A DNA stretch of 64,000 nucleotides from Bradysia coprophila. Lineage: Eukaryota > Arthropoda > Insecta > Diptera > Sciaridae. Of this stretch, positions 9,902 through 21,380 are shown one piece after another. Made by a program: the position numbers and the translations under genes. Location of the stretch: NCBI RefSeq assembly GCF_014529535.1, contig NW_023503493.1, forward strand, positions 6,976,001-7,040,000, read 5' to 3'. The notes under the pieces were generated by a model. That model ran no database searches. It was not told the DNA's origin and was given only the letters and a program-made list of their open reading frames with translations. The stretch's first letter is position 1. Each line of letters opens with the position of its first letter.

Positions 9902-10822
9902 TTTAAAGGCTAAACGTTTTCTGTTCAGATTTCTTCTTCTGACTCCCAATCATCTGCAATGCTCGTGATAAAAAGGTTTTTTTGTTTACGTCGTATACAA
10001 TCAAATCAATGTTATAAGAGAAGATAAGTAAAACACTGACTTAGGTATCACTTCACAAAGCCCAGTGTACAGCACAGATGAACCAAATCAACAGAAAATT
10101 TTGCGAAAGATTCAGGGCAGTTTTGGGCACAATCCTAATAATTGCAATTGTGATTATAGATCGTTGGTAAAAGGTTAGAACGTTTGGGCGGTGAAACTGA
10201 TAAATGTTTAAAGATCACATCACATGTAATAAAGATCATGCACCTGTGTCCAAATGCTTATTTTGACCAGTTGTTGATTGTAACCCTAAGCTGTAGGCGC
10301 GGATCATAATCTAACTTTTTAAAACTAACATTTGGTCATAGGTGCAAATCATTTTTTATGTGTCGATGAAAAGATAAATCCAAACTCCTTCTCCGAGCTG
10401 ATGCATAATGTTAGTCTTACAGAGGCATATAAAGTCCATTACGTAACGTGTTTTGAAATTGTTGCTTTATCTACCACTTGCCGTCCGTCCAAGCAGGTGC
10501 TTACTATATCACGTTATAGTATAGTTGATTAACTCTATGTTGAATGTAGGTATCTCCAGGGGCAAACCTCTTCTAAATGTCATACATTGGTTAAATTGCA
10601 TAGATGTTGGCAGTTGTTGTCGCATACAGCATACTATCAATGCTTGAAAGATTTCGTAGGCCTGTTCCGGTGAACAATAAACAAGGTCAACTGAAAAAGT
10701 CTTCGAAATTGTGGCATTGAACGATAAGCCGCTGGTTTATCGTTAATTTTACCATAAAATAATACTCGATAAACGTCATTTACAACACTGATAAAGTGAT
10801 AAATCACTTTTAATGACTTTAA
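9902..10822. other. Upstream region of the pectinesterase gene, no other gene
   Basis: This holds the presumed promoter of the minus-strand pectinesterase. No conserved coding pattern is seen. Short open frames near 10332-10532 and 10637-10834 resemble no family and are treated as chance. Confidence 0.5.
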
Positions 10823-11147
10823 CCCAAGTAGCATTTCAGAAAAAATAACTTATTCGTTAAAATAACGTTGTAGCAACGTTGCCACAACGGTTGTGCAACC
10901 GTTGTTGCCCGGTTATAGTTTAACCTACGTCAATTAACCGTTGGATAACCGTTAAACAACGAAAAAGTTAAAAATGATAGTTGCTCTACCTTAAATTTTT
11001 AACTTTTTCGTTGCTTAACTGTTATCCAACGGTTAATTGACCTAGGTTAAACTATAACCGGGCAACAACGGTTGCAAAACCGTTGTGACAACGTTGCTAC
11101 AACGTTATTCTAACGAATAAGTTATTTTTTCTGAAATGCTACTTGGG
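10823..11147. mobile_element. Near-perfect foldback MITE (325 bp)
   Basis: Arms of about 145 bp start CCCAAGTAGCATTTCAG and end CTGAAATGCTACTTGGG, with only scattered mismatches and a short central loop near 10970-10995. The arms are rich in AACGTTG and CAACGGTTG-type subrepeats. No ORF is present, and no clear target duplication is visible at the flanks. Confidence 0.85.
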
Positions 11148-11769
11148 AAGCTACTTCTAGACAGATTAACAAGTTTGGTAAGATTTATTCAGAATTTGAG
11201 TATTAATACGATGGTTGGAATCGCCGTTTTTAATTAAAAAAATTAAAAAATTATTTGGAAGTGTAACAGAATGTGGTTCTTAGCTCACATTTTCAGAGTC
11301 TCAAGGTGAGAAAATCAAGCCGAACGAAAAAGATTTCTCGAAATGTTTTTTCAATAATTAGAAAATTTATTAAAATCGAGAAAAAATTTTAAAGTCGAGA
11401 AAATCCATAAAATTTGAATTGTACAATGTATCAGGATGAAGAAGAAGAAGAAGAGATCAGGATGAATAGAAGTAGTGCTGTACCTTAATTATTACGAGGT
11501 TTAACATGCTCAAATTCATTGGGAACTGTAAATCTCCAAGAATCGTCATCACACGAGTAATTGCTTACGATTCCTAGTGTATAAAAGTCAATGATAATTT
11601 GTAGAGATCCTAAATCCGGCAGTCGTAATTCAGTCTGGATTGTAATTTCCAATGGATTGTAATTTTTGGCTATTAATTCCTGGATATCACGATTCATGAG
11701 GATCGTCATGCTCAAGAATAGAAACGACTGGGGACGGTGATGAATTATGAATGTATCTTCACCGTCAGC
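11148..11769. other. Intergenic, one unrecognised open frame
   Basis: A 99-aa minus-strand open frame lies at 11784-11485, and its first codons run into the adjacent hairpin repeat. I recognise no domain. A truncated host exon is possible but unsupported. A short GAA run lies near 11440-11455. Confidence 0.4.
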
Positions 11770-11912
11770 AAGGCCAACACACACCAGTATCTAGTGTCAT
11801 CGGGAATACGATATTTCTATTGTTTAAATCAGTTAAAATCTGTTAAAACCGGTTTTAACAATAGAAATATCATATTCCCAACTGACACTAGATGCTAGTG
11901 TGTGTTGGCCTT
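11770..11912. repeat. Short foldback repeat (143 bp)
   Basis: The inverted ends AAGGCCAACACACAC / GTGTGTGTTGGCCTT enclose longer inner arms (CTAGTGTCA...AATACGATATTTCTATTGTT and its inverse) around a GTTAAAACCGGTTTTAAC centre. The whole unit can fold into one hairpin. It is probably a non-autonomous transposon. Confidence 0.75.
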
Positions 11913-12930
11913 AAACAATATACCAACCGAAGTAGCTGGAATAGAACCAATAGAATAGCATGTTGTGGGCCGCATCAATGACACAGAGGTTTAAAAGATG
12001 TTTTTTTTTCGATTAATAAAAAAAATTATTTTGGTAAGCCCATTAATAAATGACACACATATTTATCCATCATTATCGTACATCTCATATCACAATCAAT
12101 AATTATCATTCTATCATGGAGAGCCAAAATGTGTTGATCACAAAATATATTTCGTGCACCGAAAATCGTTCTGCATTGGTGACTCTGTCGTGATCGGGGG
12201 ACTTCTGCAACGTTACACTAAGAACTCAACTCTCGTTCGAATCAACAACTGTATTTAACGTTGGACCATTTACAATCGCTTCTGGTTTACTATTGTCATT
12301 TGCTGAATATACCAAAATGATTTTTTTTCTGTAAGTTTTGCACATCTTACGTTTCCTTACCGTCACTTTTCTTTTCTATACAACATCCACAGCACCAATA
12401 AGATGTATTTGAGCATTGGTGGCTGAGAAAGACACAGCAAGTAAAACCCTGCATCGATTGCACTAGAGACTGTATCAAATCGTCCATGATGATGGCTCAA
12501 AAACACTATGGTTTAAGTTATAGAGACTGAACAGATGAACGTCAAATTGACTTCGTATCGAAATTTTATCAGGCTGATAAGTCAAATAATTGTACGATTA
12601 GCTGATTTATTATTCCCTTGACTGTAAGTCAGGGTCTTATGCCGGAAAATACCCTAGAATGTTTGTATACCAAAGAAGGTTGTATGAAATGTTATGAAAA
12701 ACGGAATTGTTTGTCCCAATATTTTGCTTGTATACACGATAACTTGAGTAATTATCAACCAATTGCCAATTTTATTTTTTTAATCGACGCAGAATTCAAT
12801 TCCTGAGGTTAAGTTCGAAGATGGGCTATGTGGGATTAAGGATCTGGAAGTTATTCCAGAAAAACAGTATTTTCCACTGTTGGAAAATTCAATCAATCGA
12901 AAAAGATTACTTTGATGGAATTTGATTTTC
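11913..12930. other. Intergenic, no gene recognised
   Basis: AT-rich DNA. No frame with recognisable protein similarity was found, and no large repeat was noted. Confidence 0.5.
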
Positions 12931-13790
12931 ACCGTGATAGCTGACTGACTAACCGAAGTCAGCTATCACGGTGATAGTCAGCTATCACGGTGATAGTCAG
13001 CTATGACGGTGATAGTCAGCTATGACGGTGATAGTCAGCTATCACGGTGATAGTCAGCTATCACGGTGATAGTCAGCTATCACGGTGATAGTCAGCTATC
13101 ACGGTGATAGTCAGCTATCACGGTGATAGTCAGCTATCACGGTGATAGTCAGCTATCACGGTGATAGTCAGCTATCACGGTGATAGTCAGCTATCACGGT
13201 GATAGTCAGCTATCACGGTGATAGTCAGCTATCACGGTGATAGTCAGCTATCACGGTGATAGTCAGCTATCACGGTGATAGTCAGCTATCACGGTGATAG
13301 TCAGCTATCACGGTGATAGTCAGCTATCACGGTGATAGTCAGCTATCACGGTGATAGTCAGCTATCACGGTGATAGTCAGCTATCACGGTGATAGTCAGC
13401 TATCACGGTGATACTCAGCTATCACGGTGATACTCAGCTATAACGGTGATAGTCAGCTATCACGGTGATAGTCAGCTATCACGGTGATAGTCAGCTATCA
13501 CGGTGCGGTGATAGTCAGCTATCACGGTGATAGTCAGCTATCACTGTGATAGTCAGCTATCACGGTGATAGTCAGCTATCACTGTGATAGTCAGCTATCA
13601 CGGTGATAGTCAGCTATCACGGTGATAGTCAGCTATCACGGTGATACTCAGCTATCACGGTGATACTCAGCTATAACGGTGATACTCAGCTATCACGGTG
13701 ATACTCAGCTATCACGGTGATACTCAGCTATCACGGTGATAGTCAGCTATCACGGTGATAGTCAGCTATCACGGTTATAGTTGGCTATAG
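12931..13790. repeat. Palindromic 19-bp minisatellite, about 43 copies
   Basis: The unit TCAGCTATCACGGTGATAG is tandemly repeated from about 12958 to about 13780. Inside each unit CTATCAC-G-GTGATAG is a near-perfect palindrome, so the array can form many small hairpins. Just before the array, an inverted copy of the unit (12931-12945) pairs with the first unit around TGACTAACCGAA. Variants (TGACGG, TATAACGG, GATACTCAG) cluster in two blocks near 13410-13450 and 13640-13735, suggesting segmental duplication within the array. A 5-bp insertion lies near 13500. Confidence 0.95.
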
Positions 13791-13920
13791 TCAGGGACAG
13801 TCAGGTGAAAGCCATGACATAAAATATTTATAAAATTTTATGAACAACCAATTTCTGAATCGTTATTCAAATGTATGGAATGACATTAAAAAACAATCAT
13901 ACAGAAAACTTTAAAACTCC

Positions 13921-13978
13921 CACGAGTGTGAAGTTTGCGGCCAGAGCGAAGCGAGGGCCGTAATTCGCACGAGTCGTG
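13921..13978. repeat. Hairpin repeat with AGAGCGAAGCGAG loop (copy 1)
   Basis: Imperfect arms (CACGAGTGTGAAGTTTGCGGCC and GGCCGTAATTCGCACGAGTCGTG) flank the loop AGAGCGAAGCGAG at 13943-13955. It is closely related to the repeat at 14165-14243. Confidence 0.7.
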
Positions 13979-14164
13979 CTATTTTTTCATGATTAAAGGT
14001 TTTGTGAATGTAGAAAGTACCGGGGGGCTTCCTTTTTGTACATAAGTGTAAGGGAAGAACGTCTATCGTACTATTTTATATTGTACCAAAGTGAAAAGTC
14101 CTCTAATCGTTCCAAATTCGCATCTTTTACATTTGTTTAACAATAAGACTATAAAACTGAATAA

Positions 14165-14243
14165 TAGACGACTTATATGAGTGGGACGTTTGCGGGCAGA
14201 GCGCAGCGAGGGCCGTAATTCACACGAGTCTTTGTCTATTTTT
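14165..14243. repeat. Hairpin repeat with AGAGCGCAGCGAG loop (copy 2)
   Basis: The loop at 14198-14210 and arms (TGCGGGC / GGCCGTAATTCACACGAGTC) match the copy at 13921-13978. Outer arms reach TAGACGACT on the left and AGTCTTTGTCTA on the right. Such loops recur elsewhere in this window. Confidence 0.7.
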
Positions 14244-15059
14244 GTATTGTTGATTAAAAATCTGGCCGCAAATTTACAAGCAAATAGAGAACAGAAAAAG
14301 TGGTTTTCCAAAGAACTTGTACTCAAGCGAATGTTTTATATCAGTTATTTGTGATGTTTCGGAAGATTAACAACGGAAAATAAAATGAAATTGATTAAAA
14401 ATATATTGAAAAAATTGTCAGTCAAGGGACCTGACCCGCCCAAAGGGTGGGGCCTAGTCATTCTGTTAAGCTGAAATGATTAAAAATAATTGAACTAATA
14501 TCGAAGACAAAAGAAAAACCTGCTGTTGCTTCTGTTTCGTTAAAAATTTGAAAATTTCAAAGCGTAAAATAAAATTTAAAAGAAATCACAGTTCCAGGGG
14601 TTCCAGGGTGATAGTCGACTGCGACCGTTTTGGTTGTTGTTTAGGGTTCATTCACAAATTACGCACGCTCTAAAGGGGGAGTTGTGGTCTGACAAAAGCG
14701 TGCGCTTCATACAAACTCCGTACATTTCTGCGTACGTAGTGAGGGGTATGTAGCTTTGTAATCATTTTATCTTTTAAAAGACGAGTAAAAGTAGCCTCGA
14801 ACGCTTCAGTCCTAGACACATGATGCCCATCAACATACCATTGTATTATATATTACACACTTGTCACGAAGAAGTCGAGGCTTGCCGAGTCATTATCTGA
14901 GATTGGACTAAGCCAACGATTGGACTAAAAGCCTAATTCGTCCGTTTTACTTCTATATACTCAATGAAGAGTATACCTGAAGTGAATCACATCTAACCGG
15001 CGATTAACATTTTAAATGTCGACATACGTATTCTAGCCGATCGAGGTACCGCTTGCAAG
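14244..15059. other. Repeat-rich intergenic DNA with MITE remnant
   Basis: About 14645-14745 (TTCATTCACAAATTACGCACG..., TCTGACAAAAGCGTGCG) resembles the widespread insect MITEs whose ends read like TTCATAAATTACG; it seems truncated. A GTCGAGGCTTGCCGAG core at 14874-14889 also occurs in the hairpin loop at 29260-29282. No gene is seen. Confidence 0.5.
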
Positions 15060-15982
15060 TCTCAGCATTTATGCCTTTGATACAAATCTTCACGGACCTT
15101 ACTGGATAATTGTTAGGAGAAAGCTTACAGAAGTTGAATAGACTTCAGAAGGTCATGCGGAAGATGATGCGATGATGTGGGTGACACACTGCATTTTAAT
15201 TACCATGTGTGGAGTTTACGACCTCCTCCTTCGCGCTGGGTTCGTACGGGTCTTCTGCAGCCAGAGAAGCAATATGTTCATTTCACGTTGTGATATAGTG
15301 AAATATAATTGACGATGAATTCCAAGGCTCATATTGACAACAAAGTTGCCAAGGACCATTTGATGTAGGATATTTTCAAAAGAATCTGTGCCGATTTTAG
15401 AGATGTAAGATGTCTAACGAGCATCTTCAGAGTACACGTCAGATCCCACCTCGAGTACGCCGCCGTAGTTTGGAGCCCTTCATCTAAGACGCTTAGCATT
15501 GACATAGAATCGATCCAGAAAAAGTTCATTTTGTTCGCACTCAGGCGATCGATTAAACGGAATACCGATTTCCAGCTACCACCTTATGACGATAGAAGGA
15601 AGATCTTGGGACTTGATCGTCTCTTCCATAGGCGGAAGCAGAGCCGTATCTTCTTTTTATACGACCTGCTGAATCGTAGAATTGATGCTCCGATTTTGTC
15701 CGACATGTTTGAATCATAACGCCACTTGTCGGACACCTACAGCCTTCACAGAACCGCCTACGGCTTTAATGAACCAGTTTCCTCTATCTGCAGTGACTCT
15801 CGTTTTTCGTAACAGTATTAAGTCCTTGGCGGACGAATGGAATACTGATGAGACTTATACGTATACGCGTTTCTCGTGCTTTGGATTCACTGTATTGCTT
15901 TTTTTTTATCTTTGTCAGCATAGTTTGTGAAATTGTATATTATGAACCGATTGATGAATAAATGTTTTATAATAATAATTGC
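15060..15982 (+). pseudogene. Decayed 5'-truncated Jockey-like LINE, C-terminal RT part
   Basis: In several frames on the plus strand there are pieces typical of the end of LINE reverse transcriptases: a degraded FADD-like block near 15068, LQKLNRLQKVMRKMMR near 15130, KAHIDNKVAK near 15310, and then the long stretch FRVHVRSHLEYAAVVWSP...IQKKFILFALRR...LPPYDDRRKILGLDRLFHRRK...LYDLLNRRIDAP (about 15425-15710). The YEDR/GLD/RR pattern is characteristic of Jockey-group elements. Several frameshifts and stops separate the blocks, so it is dead. It ends in an AT-rich tail with TAATAATAA near 15970. Confidence 0.75.
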
Positions 15983-16582
15983 TGCGAATATAGAGCTCAA
16001 AATGGTGACCTTCTGTACACTTCATCGTTCGTATTGAGTGAAATGTGAAATTCAAATTAAAAAATCATTTTCTAAAATTATTTCCAAAGGGCACATTCGA
16101 GGGCTTACGTTAACAAAACCAAGGCCTTATTAATAAATAAATTTCGTTTATTTCAAATTCGATTAAATCAACAAAAAGAATTTTATCTTAAAAATGGGAA
16201 AATATTTACAATGACCGGGAAAAATGTTTAAATAAAATCAATAGAAACGTAACATTGTAACTTATGAGTGAAATAATAAGTGAAAATGTAAATTCTATAC
16301 CTGCGTATCGCCGATTCAATTTTTCTTTTCATTTTAATTCAATGCTAGAAACTCTAAAAAAAAAGTTCGTGAATAGCACTTGGTGCTACGCTGTGTAGGC
16401 TTTTTTTTCATTGAATCTAACAAAATTACGGAAACAAGACCGTAAAACATTTATCTAACCCCTCCCTCCTCTCCATTTTTAATTAATTTATCGGTAACTG
16501 ACGGTTTTCATTATCGCATTTTACAAACTCTTCCACTACTTTTATACATCATCATGACACGGACCAACCGCGTGAACTATTC
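15983..16582. other. Intergenic and 3' flank of MPC2
   Basis: AT-rich DNA. TTTATT near 16148 would be an AATAAA signal on the minus strand for MPC2. No other gene is seen. Confidence 0.4.
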
Positions 16583-18081
16583 CTATTCTTTTTTCGTTTC
16601 GGTTTTGTTAGCTTGTGCGTGCCTGTACGCTCGCAACAGCTGAACGAATTGAATGCCAGCCACGAAAAGATTCACCGAAAAAAGGCCATAATTCTTTGGA
16701 ATGATAACTAGTGAGTAACGGGACCAGATAAGACCGGTAGCGAATAGCGATGCCGATTGTGATATGGATAGTGTTTCGGCTGGTCGGCTCAGATCACCCA
16801 GTCCGGCAATGACGAGACCCTGAAAATTGTAAAAAGAGAGGAAGTTTATTAGGAGACTGTACGACACTTTGGTCACATAGGTATAACTGGGATAGGGAAA
16901 ATTGCAATAGATGTAATCGATTCATCTGCACGCACGTTGGAATCAGCGTTAAAATTGTTTCGAAACTGTTGATTCGGTTGAAAAAGTGGGATTCTACTTC
17001 GTGAAAGCAGATTCTCGGCAGGAGGTCAGTTTTCTTCCCATAAATTATCTGACCTGAAATTACGAAGCTTGAGCACCATTTCAACAAAGTTTCAAAATGA
17101 TAAATTCAGATGAATTTGCATGGAACACTTCCTGTTTAAAAGCTTGTCGTGTCATTTTATTGACGACTCATTGTGAGGAGCTGTTTTTTTGTGTTCTTCA
17201 TTTGATTTAGATTTAGATGCACACCTCACAACCGTCAGCCAAATTATTTTGTTTATATGTGGCCCAAGGACCAAGACAATGGTTCACAAACGTAGTTTTG
17301 ATTTTTATCAATTTAAACTCGTGGATGCACTTGGACCAGCAGTCGAAAATTTTTATTTTTTAATTAAACGAAAATTTTGTATCCGAATTGTAAATCGCTC
17401 AAAATAGCAACCGCCACAACCGTTCGTATTTCTAAATAAAACTCCATAAAACCACCGAGTAAAAATCAACCAAATCTCAGTCGAATGCCTCAACAACATC
17501 ACAATTATTTACAATCGCAATTTCGTCGTCATCGGAGCACACGCTACAACAACATCCAATCATTGTAAATTTCTTGAACTTGACATCATAAAAAAATCAT
17601 CAAACGGAGATAATCGATCGCGCTAATCAAGTCAACCAAGTTCACGTTATACAACATAAACAAACGAGGAAATCGTTCTATATTTTGATAAGCGAATTTC
17701 GTTATGTAATTTTCACATCAGTCGATCAATCTTCATTCGTTGACCTCCTAGTTCACCTGGTTTTTTTTTACAATTTATCTGTACGTGTTATGGTCGATGA
17801 CTTACCCATTTAAATGCTGGAGCCCAGAAAAATACTGTTTTTGGACCTGGAAACATGAAAAATTAATTCTTAGTCCACTAGGGCAAACCCACAAAATTCA
17901 TTGACACGTTTCGCACACTCATTTCGCGTTATCATAGGCACAAAATTTTAATTCGCGTTGACATAACATTTTTCCTACCTGCGGGATGATTCCATAAAGG
18001 AATCATTTTTTTTGGTACCATGGGTTCAGCTGTTTTGATCATTAATTGATACATTCTCGATGGTAATGCTAAATTGGCCAT
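16583..18081 (-). CDS. Mpc2: Mitochondrial pyruvate carrier subunit 2, three exons
   Basis: MPC2 forms the inner-membrane heterodimer with MPC1 that imports pyruvate into the mitochondrial matrix. The model has exons 18081-17979, 17846-17806 and 16819-16583, giving 126 aa (family about 127). Conserved parts are the N-terminal MIPLWNHPAGPKTVFFWAPAFKW across the exon 1-2 junction, then GLVIAGLGDLSRPAETLS, SASLFATGLIWSRYSLVIIPKNY and the third membrane segment LFSVNLFVAGIQFVQLLRAYR. Intron phases are 1 and 0. The second intron is about 990 bp and contains no recognisable gene. The gene is intact. Confidence 0.96.
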
Positions 18082-18654
18082 TTTTTCAGTGAATTATTTC
18101 TTAGCAAGTGACTATTTGAAATGAAAATATTTGTTTATTTGGTGAGTCTCGGAGAGCAACTACAAAATTCGCGAAAAACCACTTACACTGAGAGCTGAAT
18201 GTACACACCATACAAAAACTAAATGAGGAAGGAACAAAAAATTGGTGTGACGTTATGAATGAGCTCTCTCCTCTCCAATGGAAACTTGACATTCATACTA
18301 TTTATAAGCACTCCGTCTGTTGTATAAAATGCTTTCAAAATACCATCGTATACGAGAATAGCCACACAGAGAGAGAATATTTTTATTTCGTCTCACGCGG
18401 AAATGTATGTTTTTGTGCCAATCGCGCCAGCAATGTCAACCAATGCTGGTAATACAATTCAACGTCTGAATCGTATAGTACGGTCTAGTTGTACATACCA
18501 TTATTGTATTCTTACATTGTGTGACGACAGAAGTGAGGGACGAGGATGGAAATAGTTTTATTTCCTCAACTTTGACGGTAAGTACGACTTTCTTTCTGCA
18601 GTTTTTTGGCATGTAATAAACCAGAAACAACGCAAATCAAGCGAAATTCGAGTA

Positions 18655-18940
18655 TACATGTGACTTTCGTTGATCCGAGACGAAGCTGAGGTAAATAATC
18701 ACATTTAAACGTGACTGTCGAACCAATGCAAGAATGTCTTTACAACACCAGGGTTGTAAATAGGTATTTGAAATTCCGTTACACCGCTGTAGGAGATTTA
18801 GAGTGGATATGTAAACGAATGTTCTTCTATAAAGCATCTTTCCGGTGCCCTTACCATGTACAATATTGTACGTAGGTCGGACAAAAAATGAAAAGTCATG
18901 TTTTCGCATTACCTCTGCATCGCCTCGGATCAACTTTCTT
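18655..18940. repeat. Composite repeat with inverted GTTGATCCGAG(A/G)CGA ends
   Basis: CGTTGATCCGAGACGAAGC at about 18668-18686 recurs inverted near 18907-18933 (GCATCGCCTCGGATCAAC). The left copy itself sits between ATGTGA and TCACAT, a small hairpin. The core is shared with 29070-29087, so it is a dispersed family. The intervening DNA has no recognised gene. Confidence 0.6.
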
Positions 18941-18983
18941 TACCTCCTTCCGTGTGACGTTATTGTTATTTATGACATCGACT

Positions 18984-19050
18984 GCAAAGTACTTTATTAG
19001 GCTTTAACTATATGTGTAATACACATCGTGAGCCTAATAAAGTACTTTGC
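18984..19050. repeat. Perfect 20-bp stem hairpin
   Basis: GCAAAGTACTTTATTAGGCT (18984-19003) and its exact inverse (19031-19050) flank a 27-nt loop that itself contains ATGTGTAATACACAT. This may be a minimal MITE. Confidence 0.85.
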
Positions 19051-19189
19051 ACCAATATTCATACAACGATTTATATTTATACAACACGGAGGCATCAAGA
19101 GTTTGCAGTTTTCGAACGTTAAGATGCTGATAGTTGTATCTTCGAAGGTGGGACACCAGCAGCTGGTATTGCATTACATTTTCTCTGTT

Positions 19190-19430
19190 CATTTCTTAAT
19201 AGTAGGTTACGTATCTGTTGGTGAAATGATGGAAAATGGATAAGAGAGTGGTTGTGTCACCGAGCCCTTGGGCGAGGGACACAGTCACTCGAGTAAATCC
19301 AGTTTCCATCATTTCACCAACAGATACGTACGCTATTTTACTCAACAAAGCAAAACAAAGTTTTACGACAGAAAATAATGTCTGCTTTACTTCCCTAGAA
19401 GCACACTGCGTTGAGTAAAAACAAAAACTA
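19190..19430 (-). repeat. Dispersed repeat family A, copy 1, with 28-bp perfect arms
   Basis: Perfect arms at 19208-19235 and 19303-19330 (TACGTATCTGTTGGTGAAAT...) enclose an inner hairpin around ACCGAGCCCTTGGGCGAGG. The reverse complement of 19190-19430 aligns along its length with 29430-29640: a CTCAACGCAGTG block, a TTTGCTTTGTTGAG block, a CCCAAGGGCTCGGT block and a TCCATTTTCCATCATTTC block in the same order. Confidence 0.75.
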
Positions 19431-19720
19431 AAACACGGCTAAATGGAAAGCTTTTGCTATACGATAGATGGCGATCGATTTCAGCACTTCAAGTGTTATC
19501 TATATTGAGGCGTCAACATAACTACGATGCATAAATAACAATAAATTATTATAATTCCTTCTATTTGAAACCACTTTCGGAACGATAAAATTCATAGCAT
19601 ATAATATCTCAAAAAGAGACCAGGTGTATGAACGAACACTAACTTACTGACTTGTTCGGTCTATCAGAACTTAGGTGGCATATTTTTTGAGTTTATTATT
19701 TGATAGGATTGTAGCTCGTC

Positions 19721-19800
19721 AACTTGACATCAGGCTGTGGCTGACATCGAGACTTTTTTACGGAGTGCATGGCTCACAGGAGCCAAACTGATGTCAAGTT
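19721..19800. repeat. Imperfect hairpin
   Basis: AACTTGACATCAG at 19721 is inverted as CTGATGTCAAGTT at 19788-19800, with partly paired inner GGCTGTGGCT / AGGAGCC. No gene is nearby. Confidence 0.6.
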
Positions 19801-20102
19801 AAAAACAATCGTAATTCGGAACTGGTTCTAGAATAAAAGAACGCAGCCTAATTCCAACTTGGAAATTATTGGTGCGTACACTCACTCGAATACATGGCAA
19901 GTCAGTTCCTAATAAAATCATGATATCTTTGGTTTCATTTCTTTTTAATTTACGTTTGACCAACGCACTCCAAGAACAGGCACGAGAACAGAATTAAAAA
20001 AGAGGCTTCCACGACGCAATAGTCTAAAATTATCAGATAAATTCAGTTTTAGGCCACTGTGATACAGACGTTCCATACAAAATAAGAGGCCAAATGACCG
20101 TT

Positions 20103-21096
20103 AAACGAGCCATCAGTACAGTCGAAGCGTTTGCTGCGACTGAGCCCCGTACAAACCCGTATATCTATTGCGTACGTGACCATAGTGCGTCTGTCACCCT
20201 ACTTTGACTGTAAGCCTATTGCGCCGGTTAATGTAGTTAAAGTAAAATTATTATGGAATGTGTGCATCTTACAAATTGCGCATAGCGCAATTACGAAGCC
20301 CCGTATGACGTTCCTTTCAAATGAAACAAAAATTTCAAAACGCCCTAAAAATTTTATTTTTTTGAAGGGCCTAGTATCGGCCTCAGTCCGAGGACCCAAA
20401 TTAAAATTTTTTTTTCAACATCATTCTATTCGGCCTTTGATTACCTTCCAAATGAAACAAAAATTACGAAAAACGGATGAAATTTGCTCGAGTTATATGT
20501 AAAATACACCCTAGGGCCTTAGTAGCGGCCTTAGGCCAAGAACCCAAATTTAATTTTTTTTCAACAACATTCTATTCGGCCTTTGATTACCTTCCAAATG
20601 AAACAAAAATTACGAAAAACGGATGAAATTTACTCGAGTTCTATGTAAAATACACATAGAGCCCCAGTAGCATTTCACTTCTAAGGCCCTAACTCACGGT
20701 CCACTCACCCGATTTTCCTGGATTGGTATTGACAATACCTATCATTTGCCGTGTCATTTACATTTCCATCGTTTATTTTGCCATAAATATCACCAAAAGA
20801 CCTTAAATCACTTAGGTGGCCCTAACTCACGAAGGGCCGACCCGAATATGCCCATCTTCGAACTTAGCCTCACTATTTCGACTATCTTTCAGGGGAAATT
20901 TTTGAAATCGGATTTGATTTACTCAAGACATCGACGTGTCCGTCACGGACAGATGGACAGACACAATTTTTATTGCAGATTCGTCATCTATGAACATAGG
21001 CAAACACTTTGCCCTTACCGTCTGCTTCGAATTCCATCAATTACACACGGCATCGTAATCCTATAAGCCCCTTTGTACTTCGTACGGGGCTAAAAA
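20103..21096 (+). mobile_element. Dispersed element B, copy 1 (short array of about 146-bp units)
   Basis: The whole segment is collinear, in inverse orientation, with 51952-54157. Both copies share AAACGAGCCATCAG at one end, an AGCCCCGTAC block, a GCGC hairpin (AATTGCGCATAGCGCAATT near 20275), a tandem array, and a terminal hairpin AGCCCC...GGGGCT followed by TAAAAA. This copy has only about two array units (20300-20680). No ORF with recognisable similarity and no clear target duplication is seen, so the class is unknown. Confidence 0.8.
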
Positions 21097-21143
21097 TTCC
21101 GTTCTTGTGACTGGAGTACGTTGGCTTTACCGAAATATTAGGG

Positions 21144-21262
21144 AACGTCAGACTGTTCGAACAGTAACGGAATGTCCAACACAGACGGAAACACAAACGA
21201 TTTTTCTTTGGGACAATGTAGCTTTGTTGGACATTCCGTTTCCGTTCGAACAATCTCACGTT
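21144..21262. repeat. Imperfect foldback repeat
   Basis: AACGTCAGACTGTTCGAACAG and ACGGAATGTCCAAC (21144-21180) recur inverted as GTTGGACATTCCGT and GTTCGAACAATCTCACGTT (21213-21262). Confidence 0.65.
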
Positions 21263-21380
21263 ACCCATTGAGTATCTTACCCAGTCGTGCATGGACAGCA
21301 CAGACGACAGTTTTAATCATATTTGATCTTTACTTCCGACCTGTTTCCAAACACCGTTGCCAATATGCAACGTTAAAGAT

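Noticed and set aside
11485..11784. 99-aa minus-strand open frame
   Set aside because: No recognisable domain, the start falls inside a hairpin repeat, and no splice partner was found. Kept only as a note.
12958..13780. CRISPR-like reading of the 19-bp array
   Set aside because: Units are directly tandem with no unique spacers and the host is eukaryotic; it is a minisatellite.
14063..14326. 87-aa minus-strand frame across the loop repeat
   Set aside because: Its most ordered part (LRPSLRSARKRPT) is just the translated AGAGCGCAGCGAG repeat.
18637..18933. 98-aa minus-strand frame
   Set aside because: It spans the inverted CCGAG repeat and looks like no protein; read as repeat.
20103..21096. 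Helitron assignment for element B because of a terminal hairpin followed by CTAA
   Set aside because: The base after CTAA is not T in either copy and no 5' TC end between A and T was found. Class left open.
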